Part shown: positions 1 through 7,395 of the stretch, piece after piece | Layout of the letters: every line of letters begins with the position of its first letter | How positions within the stretch are numbered: position 1 is the stretch's first letter | Assembly (NCBI GenBank): GCA_964540575.1 | Contig: CAZINI010000010.1 | Span: 7,341 to 71,340 of the forward strand | Reading direction: 5' to 3' | Source: UMGS1889 sp964540575 | GTDB taxonomy: Bacteria; Bacillota; Clostridia; Oscillospirales; Ruminococcaceae | DNA: 64,000 nucleotides | Made by a program: the position numbers and the translations under genes | The notes under the pieces: model-generated | Database searches by the model: none | What the model was told of the DNA's origin: nothing | Seen by the model: the letters and a program-made list of their open reading frames with translations, nothing else

Positions 1-213
1 TCCGTCGGCGTTATGGGCGACGGCAGAACTTACGATTACACCCTTGCACTGAGAGCTGTTACCACCACCGACTTTATGACTGCCGATTTTGCCCGCATTC
101 CTTATGACGTTCTTGAAACTGCGTCAAGCCGTATCGTCAACGAGGTGAAGTCGATAAACAGAATTGTTTATGACGTTACTACTAAGCCGCCTGCTACTAT
201 TGAGTGGGAATAA
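1..213 (+). CDS. guaA: GMP synthase, C-terminal end (partial)
   Basis: The reading frame is open from the first base and ends at 213. The 70 residues are the GuaA C-terminal dimerisation domain: GDGRTYDYTLALRAV, the RIVNEV helix and the invariant C-terminal TIEWE. GuaA aminates XMP to GMP in purine synthesis. The rest of the gene lies outside the window, so whether it carries the glutaminase half cannot be seen. The next gene is a paralogue with the same TIEWE ending. A strong terminator follows at 241. Confidence 0.93.
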   Translation, partial: SVGVMGDGRTYDYTLALRAVTTTDFMTADFARIPYDVLETASSRIVNEVKSINRIVYDVTTKPPATIEWE

Positions 214-240
214 TTCTGTCCCCGAATAGAAAAAATATAT

Positions 241-279
241 CCCGAAAATCATGGAAAAAGATGATTTTCGGGATTTTTT
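241..279 (+). terminator. Rho-independent terminator of guaA
   Basis: A perfect 12-bp stem (CCCGAAAATCAT at 241-252 with its complement at 261-272) closes an 8-nt loop and is followed by a T run (274-279). It separates the first guaA from the second. Confidence 0.9.
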
Positions 280-290
280 ATATTTAGCAC

Positions 291-319
291 TTGAATAGTC
301 TGTCGTATCATGCTATAAT
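291..319 (+). promoter_or_regulatory. Sigma-A promoter of the second guaA-like gene
   Basis: TTGAAT at 291-296 and TATAAT at 314-319 are separated by exactly 17 bp. The start codon follows at 376 behind GGGAGAGG (363-370), so the second gene is transcribed separately from the first. Confidence 0.8.
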
Positions 320-375
320 ATAAATAGTTTTCAGGGAAACTACAATAATATGACATTCAAAAGGGAGAGGATCAA

Positions 376-1353
376 ATGAACAACACAAGACCCGATTCTA
401 TGGAAAGAATCACCACCCCCGCACAGGCAGAAGCATTTATCGCCGAGCAGGTTGCGGAAATAAAAACACAGGTCGGCGACAAGAAGGTGCTGCTGGCACT
501 TTCGGGCGGCGTTGACAGCTCAGTCGTTGCCGCACTTCTTATCAAGGCTATCGGAAAGCAGCTGGTTTGCGTTCACGTTAACCATGGTCTTATGAGAAAG
601 GGCGAAAGCGAGCAGGTAATTGAAGTTTTCAAAAATCAGCTGGACGCAAATCTCATTTATATCGACGCAACCGACCGTTTTCTTGACCTGCTGGCAGGAG
701 TTTCCGACCCCGAAACAAAACGTAAGATAATAGGCGGAGAGTTCATCAAGGTGTTTGACGAAGAAGCAAGAAAGCTGGAGGGCATTTCTTTCCTTGCACA
801 GGGAACTATTTACCCCGATATTCTCGAAAGTGACGGCGTTAAGGCACACCATAATGTTGGCGGACTTCCCGAGGATATGCAGTTTGAGCTGGTAGAGCCT
901 ATCCGTCTGCTGTTTAAGGACGAGGTAAGAGTTGTGGGACGTGCTCTGGGACTTCCCGCAAGCATGGTGGACAGACAGCCGTTCCCCGGTCCCGGACTTG
1001 GCGTAAGATGCCTTGGTGCTATCACCCGTGACAGGCTGAACGCTCTCCGTGAAGCTGACGCTATCCTCCGTGACGAGTTCGACAAGGCTGGGCTTACTCC
1101 CAAGGTTTGGCAGTTCTTCACAGTTGTTCCCGATTTCCGTTCAACGGGCGTTCGTGACGGCAAGCGTGCTTTTGACTGGCCTGTAATTATCCGTGCGGTA
1201 AACACTGTTGATGCTATGACGGCAACCGTTCCCGAGATAGATTGGGCTGTTCTCAAGAAGATAACAGATAGGATTTTGGCGGAGGTTCCCGGAGTTTGCA
1301 GAGTTCTCTACGACCTCAGCCCCAAGCCCTCGGCTACTATTGAGTGGGAATAA
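376..1353 (+). CDS. guaA: GMP synthase, ATP pyrophosphatase subunit without glutaminase domain
   Basis: 325 residues against roughly 510 for usual GuaA. The PP-loop LALSGGVDSS (residues about 40-49) binds ATP to adenylate XMP. The family motif PFPGPGLGVRCLG is near residue 203, and the protein ends in the dimerisation domain with TIEWE. The class I glutaminase domain that normally precedes the PP-loop is absent: only about 35 residues come before it. The protein would need free ammonia or a separate glutaminase subunit, as in archaeal GuaAa/GuaAb. Its own promoter and terminator bracket it. The paralogue directly upstream suggests tandem duplication or acquisition of a second type. Confidence 0.93.
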   Translation: MNNTRPDSMERITTPAQAEAFIAEQVAEIKTQVGDKKVLLALSGGVDSSVVAALLIKAIGKQLVCVHVNHGLMRKGESEQVIEVFKNQLDANLIYIDATDRFLDLLAGVSDPETKRKIIGGEFIKVFDEEARKLEGISFLAQGTIYPDILESDGVKAHHNVGGLPEDMQFELVEPIRLLFKDEVRVVGRALGLPASMVDRQPFPGPGLGVRCLGAITRDRLNALREADAILRDEFDKAGLTPKVWQFFTVVPDFRSTGVRDGKRAFDWPVIIRAVNTVDAMTATVPEIDWAVLKKITDRILAEVPGVCRVLYDLSPKPSATIEWE

Positions 1354-1380
1354 TTTTTATATTGATTTTGCTATAAAAAG

Positions 1381-1414
1381 AGAGCTGACCTTTTTGAATG
1401 GGTCAGCTCTTTTC
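1381..1414. terminator. Bidirectional terminator between convergent genes
   Basis: A 10-bp perfect stem AGAGCTGACC (1381-1390) / GGTCAGCTCT (1401-1410) has T-rich sequence to its right and AAAAAG to its left, so it can stop the guaA-like gene on the plus strand and the acetyltransferase on the minus strand. Confidence 0.85.
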
Positions 1415-1416
1415 GT

Positions 1417-1926
1417 TTAAACAAGCTTCATCTCATACCCAAATTCTCTCAGCGTCAGCTCATCATCAATAATTTCATCATAAACCCCGTCTGCCTTCAC
1501 AAAACCGTTCTTCTCATAAAGTCGTATTGCAGGCTTGTTTATGTCCACCACAAAAAGCCGCAGACTGTCCGCACCCTTTGATTTTGCGGTTTTCTCCGCT
1601 TTTTCAAGCATCAGACTGCCAATTCCATTCCGAAGATAGTTCACATTTACCCCGAAGCGGTCAAGGTACAGCGGACTTTTGGCGGGGAAGCTCCATTTCA
1701 CCGCATTTTCGCCCGAATTTGAGCCGCACAATGCAAATGCGGAAACTATCACGCCGTTTTCCGTCAGGAGATAAAGCTGCTCATTCTCTATATCCTCCTC
1801 GAAAAATTCACAGGGATATATATCGTCCCATATCGGAATATTATTACTGTTCATATTTTCGATAATTGCTTTAAATACCGACTTAAGCTGAGGCAGGTCG
1901 GTAAGCTTTGCTGTTCTGAATTCCAT
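1417..1926 (-). CDS. GNAT-family N-acetyltransferase
   Basis: 169 residues beginning MEFRTAKLTDLPQLKSVF, a typical GNAT first strand and helix. The acetyl-CoA-binding region is at about 98-118 (VNYLRNGIGSLMLEKAEKTA, a relaxed R/Q-x-x-G-x-G/A loop). The last part has the RLFVVDINKPAIRLYEKNGF signature. It transfers an acetyl group from acetyl-CoA to an unidentified amine. The start is supported by AAGGAATGAG 6-15 bases upstream on the minus strand. It lies between the guaA terminator and the attachment site and is probably the last chromosomal gene before the integrated element. Confidence 0.88.
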   Translation of the reverse strand: MEFRTAKLTDLPQLKSVFKAIIENMNSNNIPIWDDIYPCEFFEEDIENEQLYLLTENGVIVSAFALCGSNSGENAVKWSFPAKSPLYLDRFGVNVNYLRNGIGSLMLEKAEKTAKSKGADSLRLFVVDINKPAIRLYEKNGFVKADGVYDEIIDDELTLREFGYEMKLV

Positions 1927-1962
1927 TTTTATCTCATTCCTTATAGGTATTCGGATAATAAA

Positions 1963-1985
1963 AAAGTGCCCAATAAAGGCACTTT
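1963..1985 (-). terminator. Terminator following the interrupted tRNA/tmRNA gene
   Basis: An 8-bp stem AAAGTGCC (1963-1970) / GGCACTTT (1978-1985) continues on the minus strand into a run of seven T. It sits just 3 bases beyond the CCA end of the tRNA remnant, as expected if an intact tRNA or tmRNA gene once ended here. Confidence 0.8.
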
Positions 1986-1988
1986 AAC

Positions 1989-2022
1989 TGGTGGAGATAA
2001 GGGGATTCGAACCCGTGCCATT
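1989..2022 (-). other. attL candidate: 3' end of a tRNA or tmRNA gene
   Basis: Read on the minus strand the segment holds a T-arm with GGGTTCGAATCC, then TATCTCC, A and an encoded CCA. The 5' half of the RNA (a matching GGAGATA or GGGGATA acceptor strand, D-arm, anticodon) cannot be found at higher coordinates, where integrase DNA begins. Tyrosine integrases commonly recombine in tRNA or tmRNA 3' ends and leave such a fragment on one side. The acceptor sequence would fit tmRNA as well as a tRNA; the identity is not resolved. No second copy was seen elsewhere in the window. Confidence 0.75.
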
Positions 2023-2154
2023 CATTTTTTATAACCATATTCAATTTATAAATATAAAATCTACTTGATTTTATGCCATTTTGTAAATATAAAAATCAAG
2101 AGTATGATGCTTATAAAATAAATAAGTGGGTTAATAAACGGGTTATTTTTAGAA

Positions 2155-3267
2155 TTATTTATCGTTAATAATCTCCTCAAAAATGCCTTGGATCATTTTT
2201 GCGGCTTCATTCTTATCACTGCCCAATTCGTGTGAATATACTCCGTAAGTATCCATATCTTTACTGTGTCCTACAAGCTGTTTAAGGTATCCTTCGGGCA
2301 ATGATTTTGTAATAGAAACAAATGTGTGTCGCAGCTCATATAATGTTGTTTTGGCAGATAACTGATTATAATCACGGTATTTACGCCAATGCAGAGAATA
2401 TGTTCTTTCGGCAACATTTTCTCCATATTCATTTGGAAAGACAAATTTCGAAGTAATGCCGTTCCTTTTGAGCATTTCTTTTTGATCATCAAGGACTTGC
2501 TGTGAAAACTCTGTCAGTTGAAAACTGCGGCGAGCATTTTCATTTTTTCCACTTGTGACTTCGCCATATACGTTGATTGAACGCTTTAAATTAACGTCTT
2601 GTCCTTTTATGTCAGACCACTTTAAGCCAATGATCTCACCCGGACGCATTCCGGTTAATACTTGAAATCTATATGCGTTGATGTATATATCATATCTTTC
2701 GGCACCTTTTCTTAATGTAACATCTGAAAGAAAAAGCTTTTTTACGTCCTCGGGCTGTAAAATGGCTTTTTCTTTTGTTTTTGCTCCTTTGGGGATACTG
2801 AGATTTTCGGGATATAGCGTAGTATATTTATTCATACGGCAGAATTTAAGCCACGATGATATGCAATTCTTTATATTTTGCAGCGTTTTTTTAGCTAAGC
2901 CTTTATTGTAAGCGTTGTTGATGACGTTTTGTAAGTGCTGTTCGGTGAGAGCTTGTATTTTTAATGTGCCTATCTTGGGATTTATCCAATTGTTGATATA
3001 GCGTTCATATTGGATATAATGAGATTTTGAAGTAGTGAGCTTTAGCTGCTCAATATATTCTTCTGTTGTCTTTTTTACGTTCAGACGTGTATTGATTATG
3101 TTATCTTCAAGCCACGCATCGGCTTTTGCATTAGCTTCACGCTGTCCTGTTCTGCCGGGTGTGCTGCTGTAAAACGTTTTCCGTATTCCGTCCTTTTGGA
3201 CTTTTATCTGCCAGCGGTTGTATTTATCCATCCAAACGGCGGTGTTGGTGCGTTTCGTAGGTATCAC
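2155..3267 (-). CDS. int: Tyrosine site-specific recombinase (ICE integrase)
   Basis: 370 residues. The N-terminal arm-binding part has DKYNRWQIKVQKDGIRKTF (about 14-32). A SAM-like core-binding domain spans about 65-150 and the catalytic domain about 170-365. Visible catalytic residues are Arg208 in TGMRPGE, Arg313/His314 in ELRHTF, His334 in GHS and the nucleophile Tyr344 in VYSHEL; the first His of the usual H-x-x-R box is Tyr310. It catalyses integration and excision, presumably at the adjacent tRNA 3' end. The start is uncertain: the GTG at 3267 follows AAGGA too closely, while the ATG at 3231 would remove part of the arm domain. It is downstream of the nuclease-like gene and XRE repressor on the same strand. 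Confidence 0.95.
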   Translation of the reverse strand: MIPTKRTNTAVWMDKYNRWQIKVQKDGIRKTFYSSTPGRTGQREANAKADAWLEDNIINTRLNVKKTTEEYIEQLKLTTSKSHYIQYERYINNWINPKIGTLKIQALTEQHLQNVINNAYNKGLAKKTLQNIKNCISSWLKFCRMNKYTTLYPENLSIPKGAKTKEKAILQPEDVKKLFLSDVTLRKGAERYDIYINAYRFQVLTGMRPGEIIGLKWSDIKGQDVNLKRSINVYGEVTSGKNENARRSFQLTEFSQQVLDDQKEMLKRNGITSKFVFPNEYGENVAERTYSLHWRKYRDYNQLSAKTTLYELRHTFVSITKSLPEGYLKQLVGHSKDMDTYGVYSHELGSDKNEAAKMIQGIFEEIINDK

Positions 3268-3273
3268 TTCCTT

Positions 3274-3846
3274 TTATTCCCCATTGGGGAATGTTTTTTT
3301 TCTTCTGTCATAGTTGATTTTATATGATAGTGCATCTTCTGAATATTCAATATCTTCTGGGCAAATTGATATGTAGTCAATTTTATTTAGCTTATAGAGA
3401 TTTTCTTTTTCTTTCCTATATTTTAAGTATTCTTCATCATTTAAACCCCAATACTCAATATATAAATTTCTGCTTGGTATGTAAAAATCGGGTATTTTAT
3501 ACACTAATAATCCACTTTCAGTATAAAGCGGCAAAATTGGTTCATAAGCGTGCAAATACGAGTTGTGATAAAGCCAATTATCAATTTTCTGCTCCTTTTC
3601 CGATCTAACATAATGACCATCTTCACATCTGAATTTCAGAGGAGTCTTCATATTTTTACGATAAGCATTGTTAAAGTCAACCGGCTCTAACATACAAGAA
3701 CAGCCTTCTGCAACAATGTAAAATTTTTTGCAATATTCGCATTGCTTGATTTGACCTTCATTTTTTTTAGTATTACAATTTCTGCATAATTGATATTTGT
3801 CCCCACAAGTATCACCGCAGATTTGACATTTTTTTGTTATTTCCAT
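3274..3846 (-). CDS. Zinc-ribbon protein with PD-(D/E)XK-like nuclease motif
   Basis: 190 residues. The N-terminus has three Cys pairs or clusters (CQICGDTC, CRNC, CEYC) typical of zinc ribbons. The second half has PDFYIPSRNLYIEYWG (about 136-151), which resembles the D-x(n)-E-x-W/F-G core of small PD-(D/E)XK nucleases, followed by a Lys/Glu-rich helix. Nuclease activity is inferred from this motif only. The last five codons and the stop are made by a copy of the element's palindromic repeat (3276-3292), giving FPNGE-stop. It lies between the repressor and the integrase in one minus-strand run. Confidence 0.65.
   Translation of the reverse strand: MEITKKCQICGDTCGDKYQLCRNCNTKKNEGQIKQCEYCKKFYIVAEGCSCMLEPVDFNNAYRKNMKTPLKFRCEDGHYVRSEKEQKIDNWLYHNSYLHAYEPILPLYTESGLLVYKIPDFYIPSRNLYIEYWGLNDEEYLKYRKEKENLYKLNKIDYISICPEDIEYSEDALSYKINYDRRKKTFPNGE
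3276..3292. repeat. Palindromic repeat forming a gene end
   Basis: ATTCCCC-ATT-GGGGAAT. On the minus strand it encodes the last codons and the stop (FPNGE-stop) of the zinc-ribbon protein. Confidence 0.88.
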
Positions 3847-3911
3847 TTTTCTCTTCCCCTGTATGATAAATTTTAAATAATGAGTATTCTTGACTTAATG
3901 CGTTTTTGTCA

Positions 3912-4256
3912 TTATGATACATCTTCTTTTTCCTCTGGTGGATAGTTGTTGTATAGCATTTCCATTCGCTCTAGTATTCTGCCTTGATCCCTTGGTTTTA
4001 ATTTTGAGAATTTTTCCAAGCATTCTTGTTCATCAAGACTAAGGGATGTCGCACTTCTTTCTTTTCCTGTGCATAAGTATTCTATTGACACACCCAAAAA
4101 ATCCGCAATTACGGATAAATTTTCAGCAGCAGGGTTTGTTCCTTTTTTCTTCCAATCAGATACGGCAGATGAAGATATGCCAGTTTGTATAGCTAAATCT
4201 TTTTGCTTAAGACTCTTTTCTTTTAATAAAAGAAAAATTCGTTGTGAAATTGTCAT
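3912..4256 (-). CDS. XRE-family transcriptional repressor
   Basis: 114 residues. The helix-turn-helix is at about 17-38 (QKDLAIQTGISSSAVSDWKKKGTN read across the two helices), followed by a phage-repressor style dimerisation helix (SVIADFLGVSIEYLCTG). It is the first gene of the minus-strand run towards the integrase and faces the antirepressor gene across an operator-rich intergenic region, an arrangement like a lysogeny switch. It probably binds the TACGGATT repeats there and controls both directions. Confidence 0.9.
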   Translation of the reverse strand: MTISQRIFLLLKEKSLKQKDLAIQTGISSSAVSDWKKKGTNPAAENLSVIADFLGVSIEYLCTGKERSATSLSLDEQECLEKFSKLKPRDQGRILERMEMLYNNYPPEEKEDVS

Positions 4257-4291
4257 ATAATCAGTCCTTTAAAATGGCAGAATTGCACAAT

Positions 4292-4350
4292 AATTAAGAA
4301 ATACGGATTTTCTTCTTGACAAATTAAGATATACGGATTATAATTAAGAT
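4292..4350 (+). promoter_or_regulatory. Switch region: consensus promoter with repeated operators
   Basis: TTGACA (4316-4321) and TATAAT (4339-4344) are spaced by 17 bp and drive the antirepressor gene. The repeat AATTAAGAWATACGGATT occurs at 4292-4309 and 4322-4339, exactly 30 bp apart (about three helical turns), and a third half copy AATTAAGATA begins at 4342. The second repeat fills the promoter spacer, so a bound repressor would block RNA polymerase. A TTGTCA on the minus strand (4317-4322) may be the -35 of the repressor promoter. Confidence 0.75.
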
Positions 4351-4447
4351 AAATTAGTAATTCATTACATTTTGTGTAATGAATCATATACTCCTTTTTA
4401 TTATAAAACATATTCGATGAAAAGTCAACAAAAAATAAGAGGTAAAA

Positions 4448-5068
4448 ATGGTTAATGAAATAAAAATGTGGAACTACAATAATTCAAATATAAGAACCGT
4501 AGATATTGACAATGAGTATTGGTGGGTTCTTGCTGATGTCTGCAACGTTTTAGAATTGTCTAATCCCCGTGTTGTTGCGGATAGACTTGATGATGATGAA
4601 CGCCGTAAGCTTGACTTACCCCGTCAGGGTGAAACGTGGTTTATCAACGAAAGCGGCTTATACAGTGTAATTCTCCGTTCCGACAAACCACAGGCAAAGC
4701 CATTCAAACGGTGGGTAACACACGAAGTACTTCCATCTATCAGAAGGACAGGCTCATACACCGCACCACAAGCCCATACAAGCGAGTTTGAAAGCTTGTC
4801 AAGGAGAATAGAGGTGCTTGAACAAAATGCTCTCCTGCGGCGTGTAGAAGCGTTAGAAAACACTTATGATATGACAGAGTGTGACAGTGTATATTATAAA
4901 TCGGTTGAACAGTTTCCGCCGCACATAAAGGCGGCTGTTGACTGTATGATCAACAAAAATTACTGTTTAGGAGCCGTTTTAGACTTCTTGGACGATAACA
5001 ATATCAGTATCCCATTTGGCACAATAAAAAAATATATCAAAAGAAAGGCGGATAGAAGTGGATATTAA
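4448..5068 (+). CDS. Bro-N family antirepressor-like DNA-binding protein
   Basis: 206 residues. Residues 1-105 are a Bro-N domain: EYWWVLADVCNVLELSNPRVVADRLDDDE, WFINESGLYSVILRSDKPQAKPFKRWVTHEVLPSIRRTGSY. The C-terminus is a different helical region ending in KKYIKRKADR. Such proteins are phage antirepressors or regulators; here it is divergent from the XRE repressor and probably starts the excision and transfer programme. The start follows AGAGGT by a normal distance. Its end overlaps the next start by 11 nt. Confidence 0.88.
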   Translation: MVNEIKMWNYNNSNIRTVDIDNEYWWVLADVCNVLELSNPRVVADRLDDDERRKLDLPRQGETWFINESGLYSVILRSDKPQAKPFKRWVTHEVLPSIRRTGSYTAPQAHTSEFESLSRRIEVLEQNALLRRVEALENTYDMTECDSVYYKSVEQFPPHIKAAVDCMINKNYCLGAVLDFLDDNNISIPFGTIKKYIKRKADRSGY

Positions 5069-5318
5069 CACAGGAAGAATTATCAAAGCAAGGTTAGCAG
5101 CTCTGGGCAAAAGTCAAAAAGATCTGTTTATGGAGCTGAATAACAGAGGAATACGACTCAGTACGGTACAGCAGCTTTATCAGTACATTAACGGCTACAA
5201 TATTACATATAAGGCTCAGAATGTGCTGAGTGCATCGTTAAAAATACTCAGTTATTGGGAAAGCGAGGCTGAAAGGAATGGCAAAACCGTTTACGAAGTT
5301 AAGAGCAAGACTTCTTGA
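5058..5318 (+). CDS. Small helix-turn-helix-like protein
   Basis: 86 residues from a GTG start behind AAAGGCGG. GKSQKDLFMELNNRGIRLSTVQQLYQYINGYN looks like a Cro/XRE-type helix-turn-helix. It overlaps both neighbours (11 nt and 41 nt), so the three genes are translationally coupled. Its role is not known; co-transcription with the antirepressor suggests control of the switch or of the replication module. Confidence 0.7.
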   Translation: MDINTGRIIKARLAALGKSQKDLFMELNNRGIRLSTVQQLYQYINGYNITYKAQNVLSASLKILSYWESEAERNGKTVYEVKSKTS

Positions 5319-5526
5319 GGAAGATATTGACCAAAAGACTGTTGCTGAACGCATACACATAGATCCAAGTACGCTTTCAAAAAAGCTTATGGGTTACAGT
5401 CCGTTCACCGCCGATGAAATGTATATGATATGCGATCTCCTACATATCGAGGATAATGAGCTGCACATATTTTTCCCAAGGCGGCAGGAACAATTAGCTC
5501 AAAGAGGAAAATGTGTTCGTAATTAG
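5278..5526 (+). CDS. XRE-family helix-turn-helix protein
   Basis: 82 residues. QKTVAERIHIDPSTLSKKLMGYSPFTADEMYMICDLL is a clear XRE helix-turn-helix followed by its third and fourth helices. The start lies inside the preceding gene (41-nt overlap), indicating a coupled operon. The stop is right before the first iteron, so it may act on the replication module or the switch; that is inference. Confidence 0.8.
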   Translation: MAKPFTKLRARLLEEDIDQKTVAERIHIDPSTLSKKLMGYSPFTADEMYMICDLLHIEDNELHIFFPRRQEQLAQRGKCVRN

Positions 5527-5673
5527 TCCTCACCTTTTAGGGGGGGAATTGCTCCTCACCTTTGGGGGAAATTACTCCTCACCTTTTTGGAAATTACTCC
5601 TCACCTTTAGAGGAAATTGCTCCTCACCTTTTCGGGATTAATCCTCACCTTTGAGAAATTGCTCCTCACCTTT
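5527..5673 (+). repeat. Iterons of a plasmid-type replication origin
   Basis: Seven copies of TCCTCACCTTT begin at 5527, 5553, 5576, 5598, 5621, 5642 and 5663, giving a 21-26 bp period (about two helical turns). Several are extended on the left as AAATTGC or AAATTAC. They sit directly upstream of a Rep_3-type initiator, the usual arrangement of an iteron-controlled origin. Spacing is far too short and regular for CRISPR. Confidence 0.88.
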
Positions 5674-5720
5674 AAGTCTGTAAAGCCTTATTCTATTAGG
5701 GTTCGCAGGCTCGGTAAACA

Positions 5721-5760
5721 AGCTTATAACAAGTATATAAATATGTTATATAAACAAGCA
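5721..5760 (+). other. AT-rich stretch beside the iterons, candidate unwinding region
   Basis: About 40 bp of nearly pure A/T lies between the iterons and rep, with TATAAC (5725-5730) and GTTATA (5745-5750) as inverted repeats. Iteron origins generally have such a melting region on one side. No convincing -35/-10 pair for rep was seen here. Confidence 0.5.
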
Positions 5761-5813
5761 ATCTAACATTTGACGGTTTGACTGTTGGTTTTCATCAGAA
5801 AAGAAGTGAAAAA

Positions 5814-6836
5814 ATGTCTGAAAAAAAGGAATACGTTATTGAGATGTCACACAGGCTCAATTTGATGCGGAGTGAAAAATTCTGTACTAATGAGCTGAAA
5901 GTATTGGATAAATACTTATCAAGAATAAATCCACGTGATAAGAGTACCCGGAAAGTAATCTTTACTCTCAAGGAGTTTCAGAAGGATCTGGGAATAACCG
6001 ATCTGAGATATAAAACTCTCAGAACTAATGTAGAAGCTCTTCTCGGAAGATGTGTGTTTCTTCCGAATGCTAATACGGGTGAATTTATTGGCTTCCAGCT
6101 TTTTAAGGAAGTTGAGTTGAAAAAAGATGATGTAAAGGGTTGGATCGTTACTCTTGATTGCCACGACAGAGCTGTCGATTTGTTTTTTGATATTGCAAAG
6201 GACGGTTATTTCATCAGAAAGCTGAAATATAGTATGCGTCTTAACTCTGCAAATCAGATAAAGTTCTATATGCTGATGAAGGAATATGAAGGACTCGGCA
6301 AAAAGACGATAAAGCTTGCAGAGCTTATCGATTGGCTCAAGGTAAATCCTGATATGCCGTGGAAATATTTTAAGCGTGACGTAGTCGATATTTGTCAAAA
6401 AGCATTGTCTGAGCTTACGGACGTAACTTTCACATATGAGTGTAAACGATGTGGGCATTCATACGAATACATTACCTTTTTCATAAAGCCGAACCATCAG
6501 GAACAACTAATGTTTGATGATTATGAAGAAAACGAGGAATATCAAACAAAAGTCGAAAATGATGAACAGGAAAAAGAAAATACATACAGCAATGAAAAAA
6601 TTGAATTTCTTGCCGATGCCTGCGATAATTACTTTTCGGAAGATGAAATGCAAATCATTTACAGTATCATAGCTAGGAAGATACCAAGCCATAAAGATGA
6701 TTTAGCAAGATATGATTACCTGCTTCTTAAATACAAGGAGCTAAAACACAGAATTTCCCGAACAGATTTGCCGCCATTAAAATCAAAGTTCAATTACTTC
6801 AAATTTATGCTTGAAAATGATGTTAAGGAGGATTGA
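5814..6836 (+). CDS. Replication initiator protein, Rep_3/RepB type
   Basis: 341 residues from the ATG at 5814; a TTG 12 codons upstream is in frame but has no ribosome site. The N-terminal winged-helix region includes VIEMSHRLNLMRSEKFCTNELKVLDKYLSRIN. A second winged helix covers SMRLNSANQIKFYMLMKEYEGLGKKTIKLAELIDWLKV, typical of initiators that bind iterons and melt the origin. An acidic linker follows at about 240-265. With the iterons immediately upstream it forms a plasmid-like replication unit inside an integrating element, probably used by the excised circle. Confidence 0.85.
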   Translation: MSEKKEYVIEMSHRLNLMRSEKFCTNELKVLDKYLSRINPRDKSTRKVIFTLKEFQKDLGITDLRYKTLRTNVEALLGRCVFLPNANTGEFIGFQLFKEVELKKDDVKGWIVTLDCHDRAVDLFFDIAKDGYFIRKLKYSMRLNSANQIKFYMLMKEYEGLGKKTIKLAELIDWLKVNPDMPWKYFKRDVVDICQKALSELTDVTFTYECKRCGHSYEYITFFIKPNHQEQLMFDDYEENEEYQTKVENDEQEKENTYSNEKIEFLADACDNYFSEDEMQIIYSIIARKIPSHKDDLARYDYLLLKYKELKHRISRTDLPPLKSKFNYFKFMLENDVKED

Positions 6837-6901
6837 AGCTTTGTAATGACTGCTACAATTTTTTACAAAGGTAGAAAAATGAAGATTTGAGGTGAATTTT
6901 T

Positions 6902-7120
6902 GTGGATATTATTCTTATAATATGTTGCGTCATTGGAATTAACATTGGCTGTCATCTTACGTTTTCAGATGATAAATGCAGTGTAACTGAAATTGTGGTT
7001 GCAATAATTACTTTTGACTACAAATTCTTAAATAGTCATTGCGATTTGAGAAAAGCACGTCTTCTTAGAAATATTCTTCTGGTCGAGTTAATGATAGTCT
7101 TAAGTATTATGAAATTATAA
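6902..7120 (+). CDS. Small hydrophobic protein, unknown
   Basis: 72 residues from a GTG behind GAGGTGA. The N-terminus (DIILIICCVIGINIG) and C-terminus (NILLVELMIVLSIMKL) are hydrophobic and could be membrane segments. No family is recognised. It fills the gap between rep and the excisionase-like gene; the good ribosome site is the main evidence that it is real. Confidence 0.5.
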   Translation: MDIILIICCVIGINIGCHLTFSDDKCSVTEIVVAIITFDYKFLNSHCDLRKARLLRNILLVELMIVLSIMKL

Positions 7121-7152
7121 TACTACCATAAATAAAGTAGAGGTGGAGCAAT

Positions 7153-7395
7153 ATGGCAAATTTAACGATTGAAGCGATTGAAGCATTACCGAAAGAATTC
7201 CTGAATGCCGAAGAAGCAGCAGCGGCTATCGGAATGTCACGGCGGCTTTTTTACAGATGCGTAGAAAGTATGCCTTTCCCTGTTCTTCGGATCGGCAGAA
7301 CTTACCGCATCCCTAAAAAACCGTTCATTGAGTATATGCGGACGGGTCGGTGGGATGACGGAAAGCAGGATAAACCGATTTTGCAGGATAAGTGA
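7153..7395 (+). CDS. xis: Excisionase-like helix-turn-helix protein
   Basis: 80 residues. FLNAEEAAAAIGMSRRLFYRCVESMPFPVLRIGRTYRIPKKPFIEYMRTG is the MerR/HTH_17 fold shared by excisionases: helix-turn-helix, then the RIGRTYRIPK wing. The start follows GAGGTGGAG. In ICEs such proteins bend attachment-site DNA to favour excision; it is far from the integrase here, so it could also regulate mobilisation genes. A 25-bp repeat begins at its stop codon. Confidence 0.8.
   Translation: MANLTIEAIEALPKEFLNAEEAAAAIGMSRRLFYRCVESMPFPVLRIGRTYRIPKKPFIEYMRTGRWDDGKQDKPILQDK

Noticed and set aside
1989..2070. A complete tRNA gene
   Set aside because: Only T-arm and acceptor 3' strand are present; no anticodon arm or 5' acceptor strand could be placed.
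5527..5673. CRISPR-like array of seven short repeats
   Set aside because: Repeats are about 11 bp with about 10-bp spacers, and a Rep initiator follows directly; this is an iteron origin.
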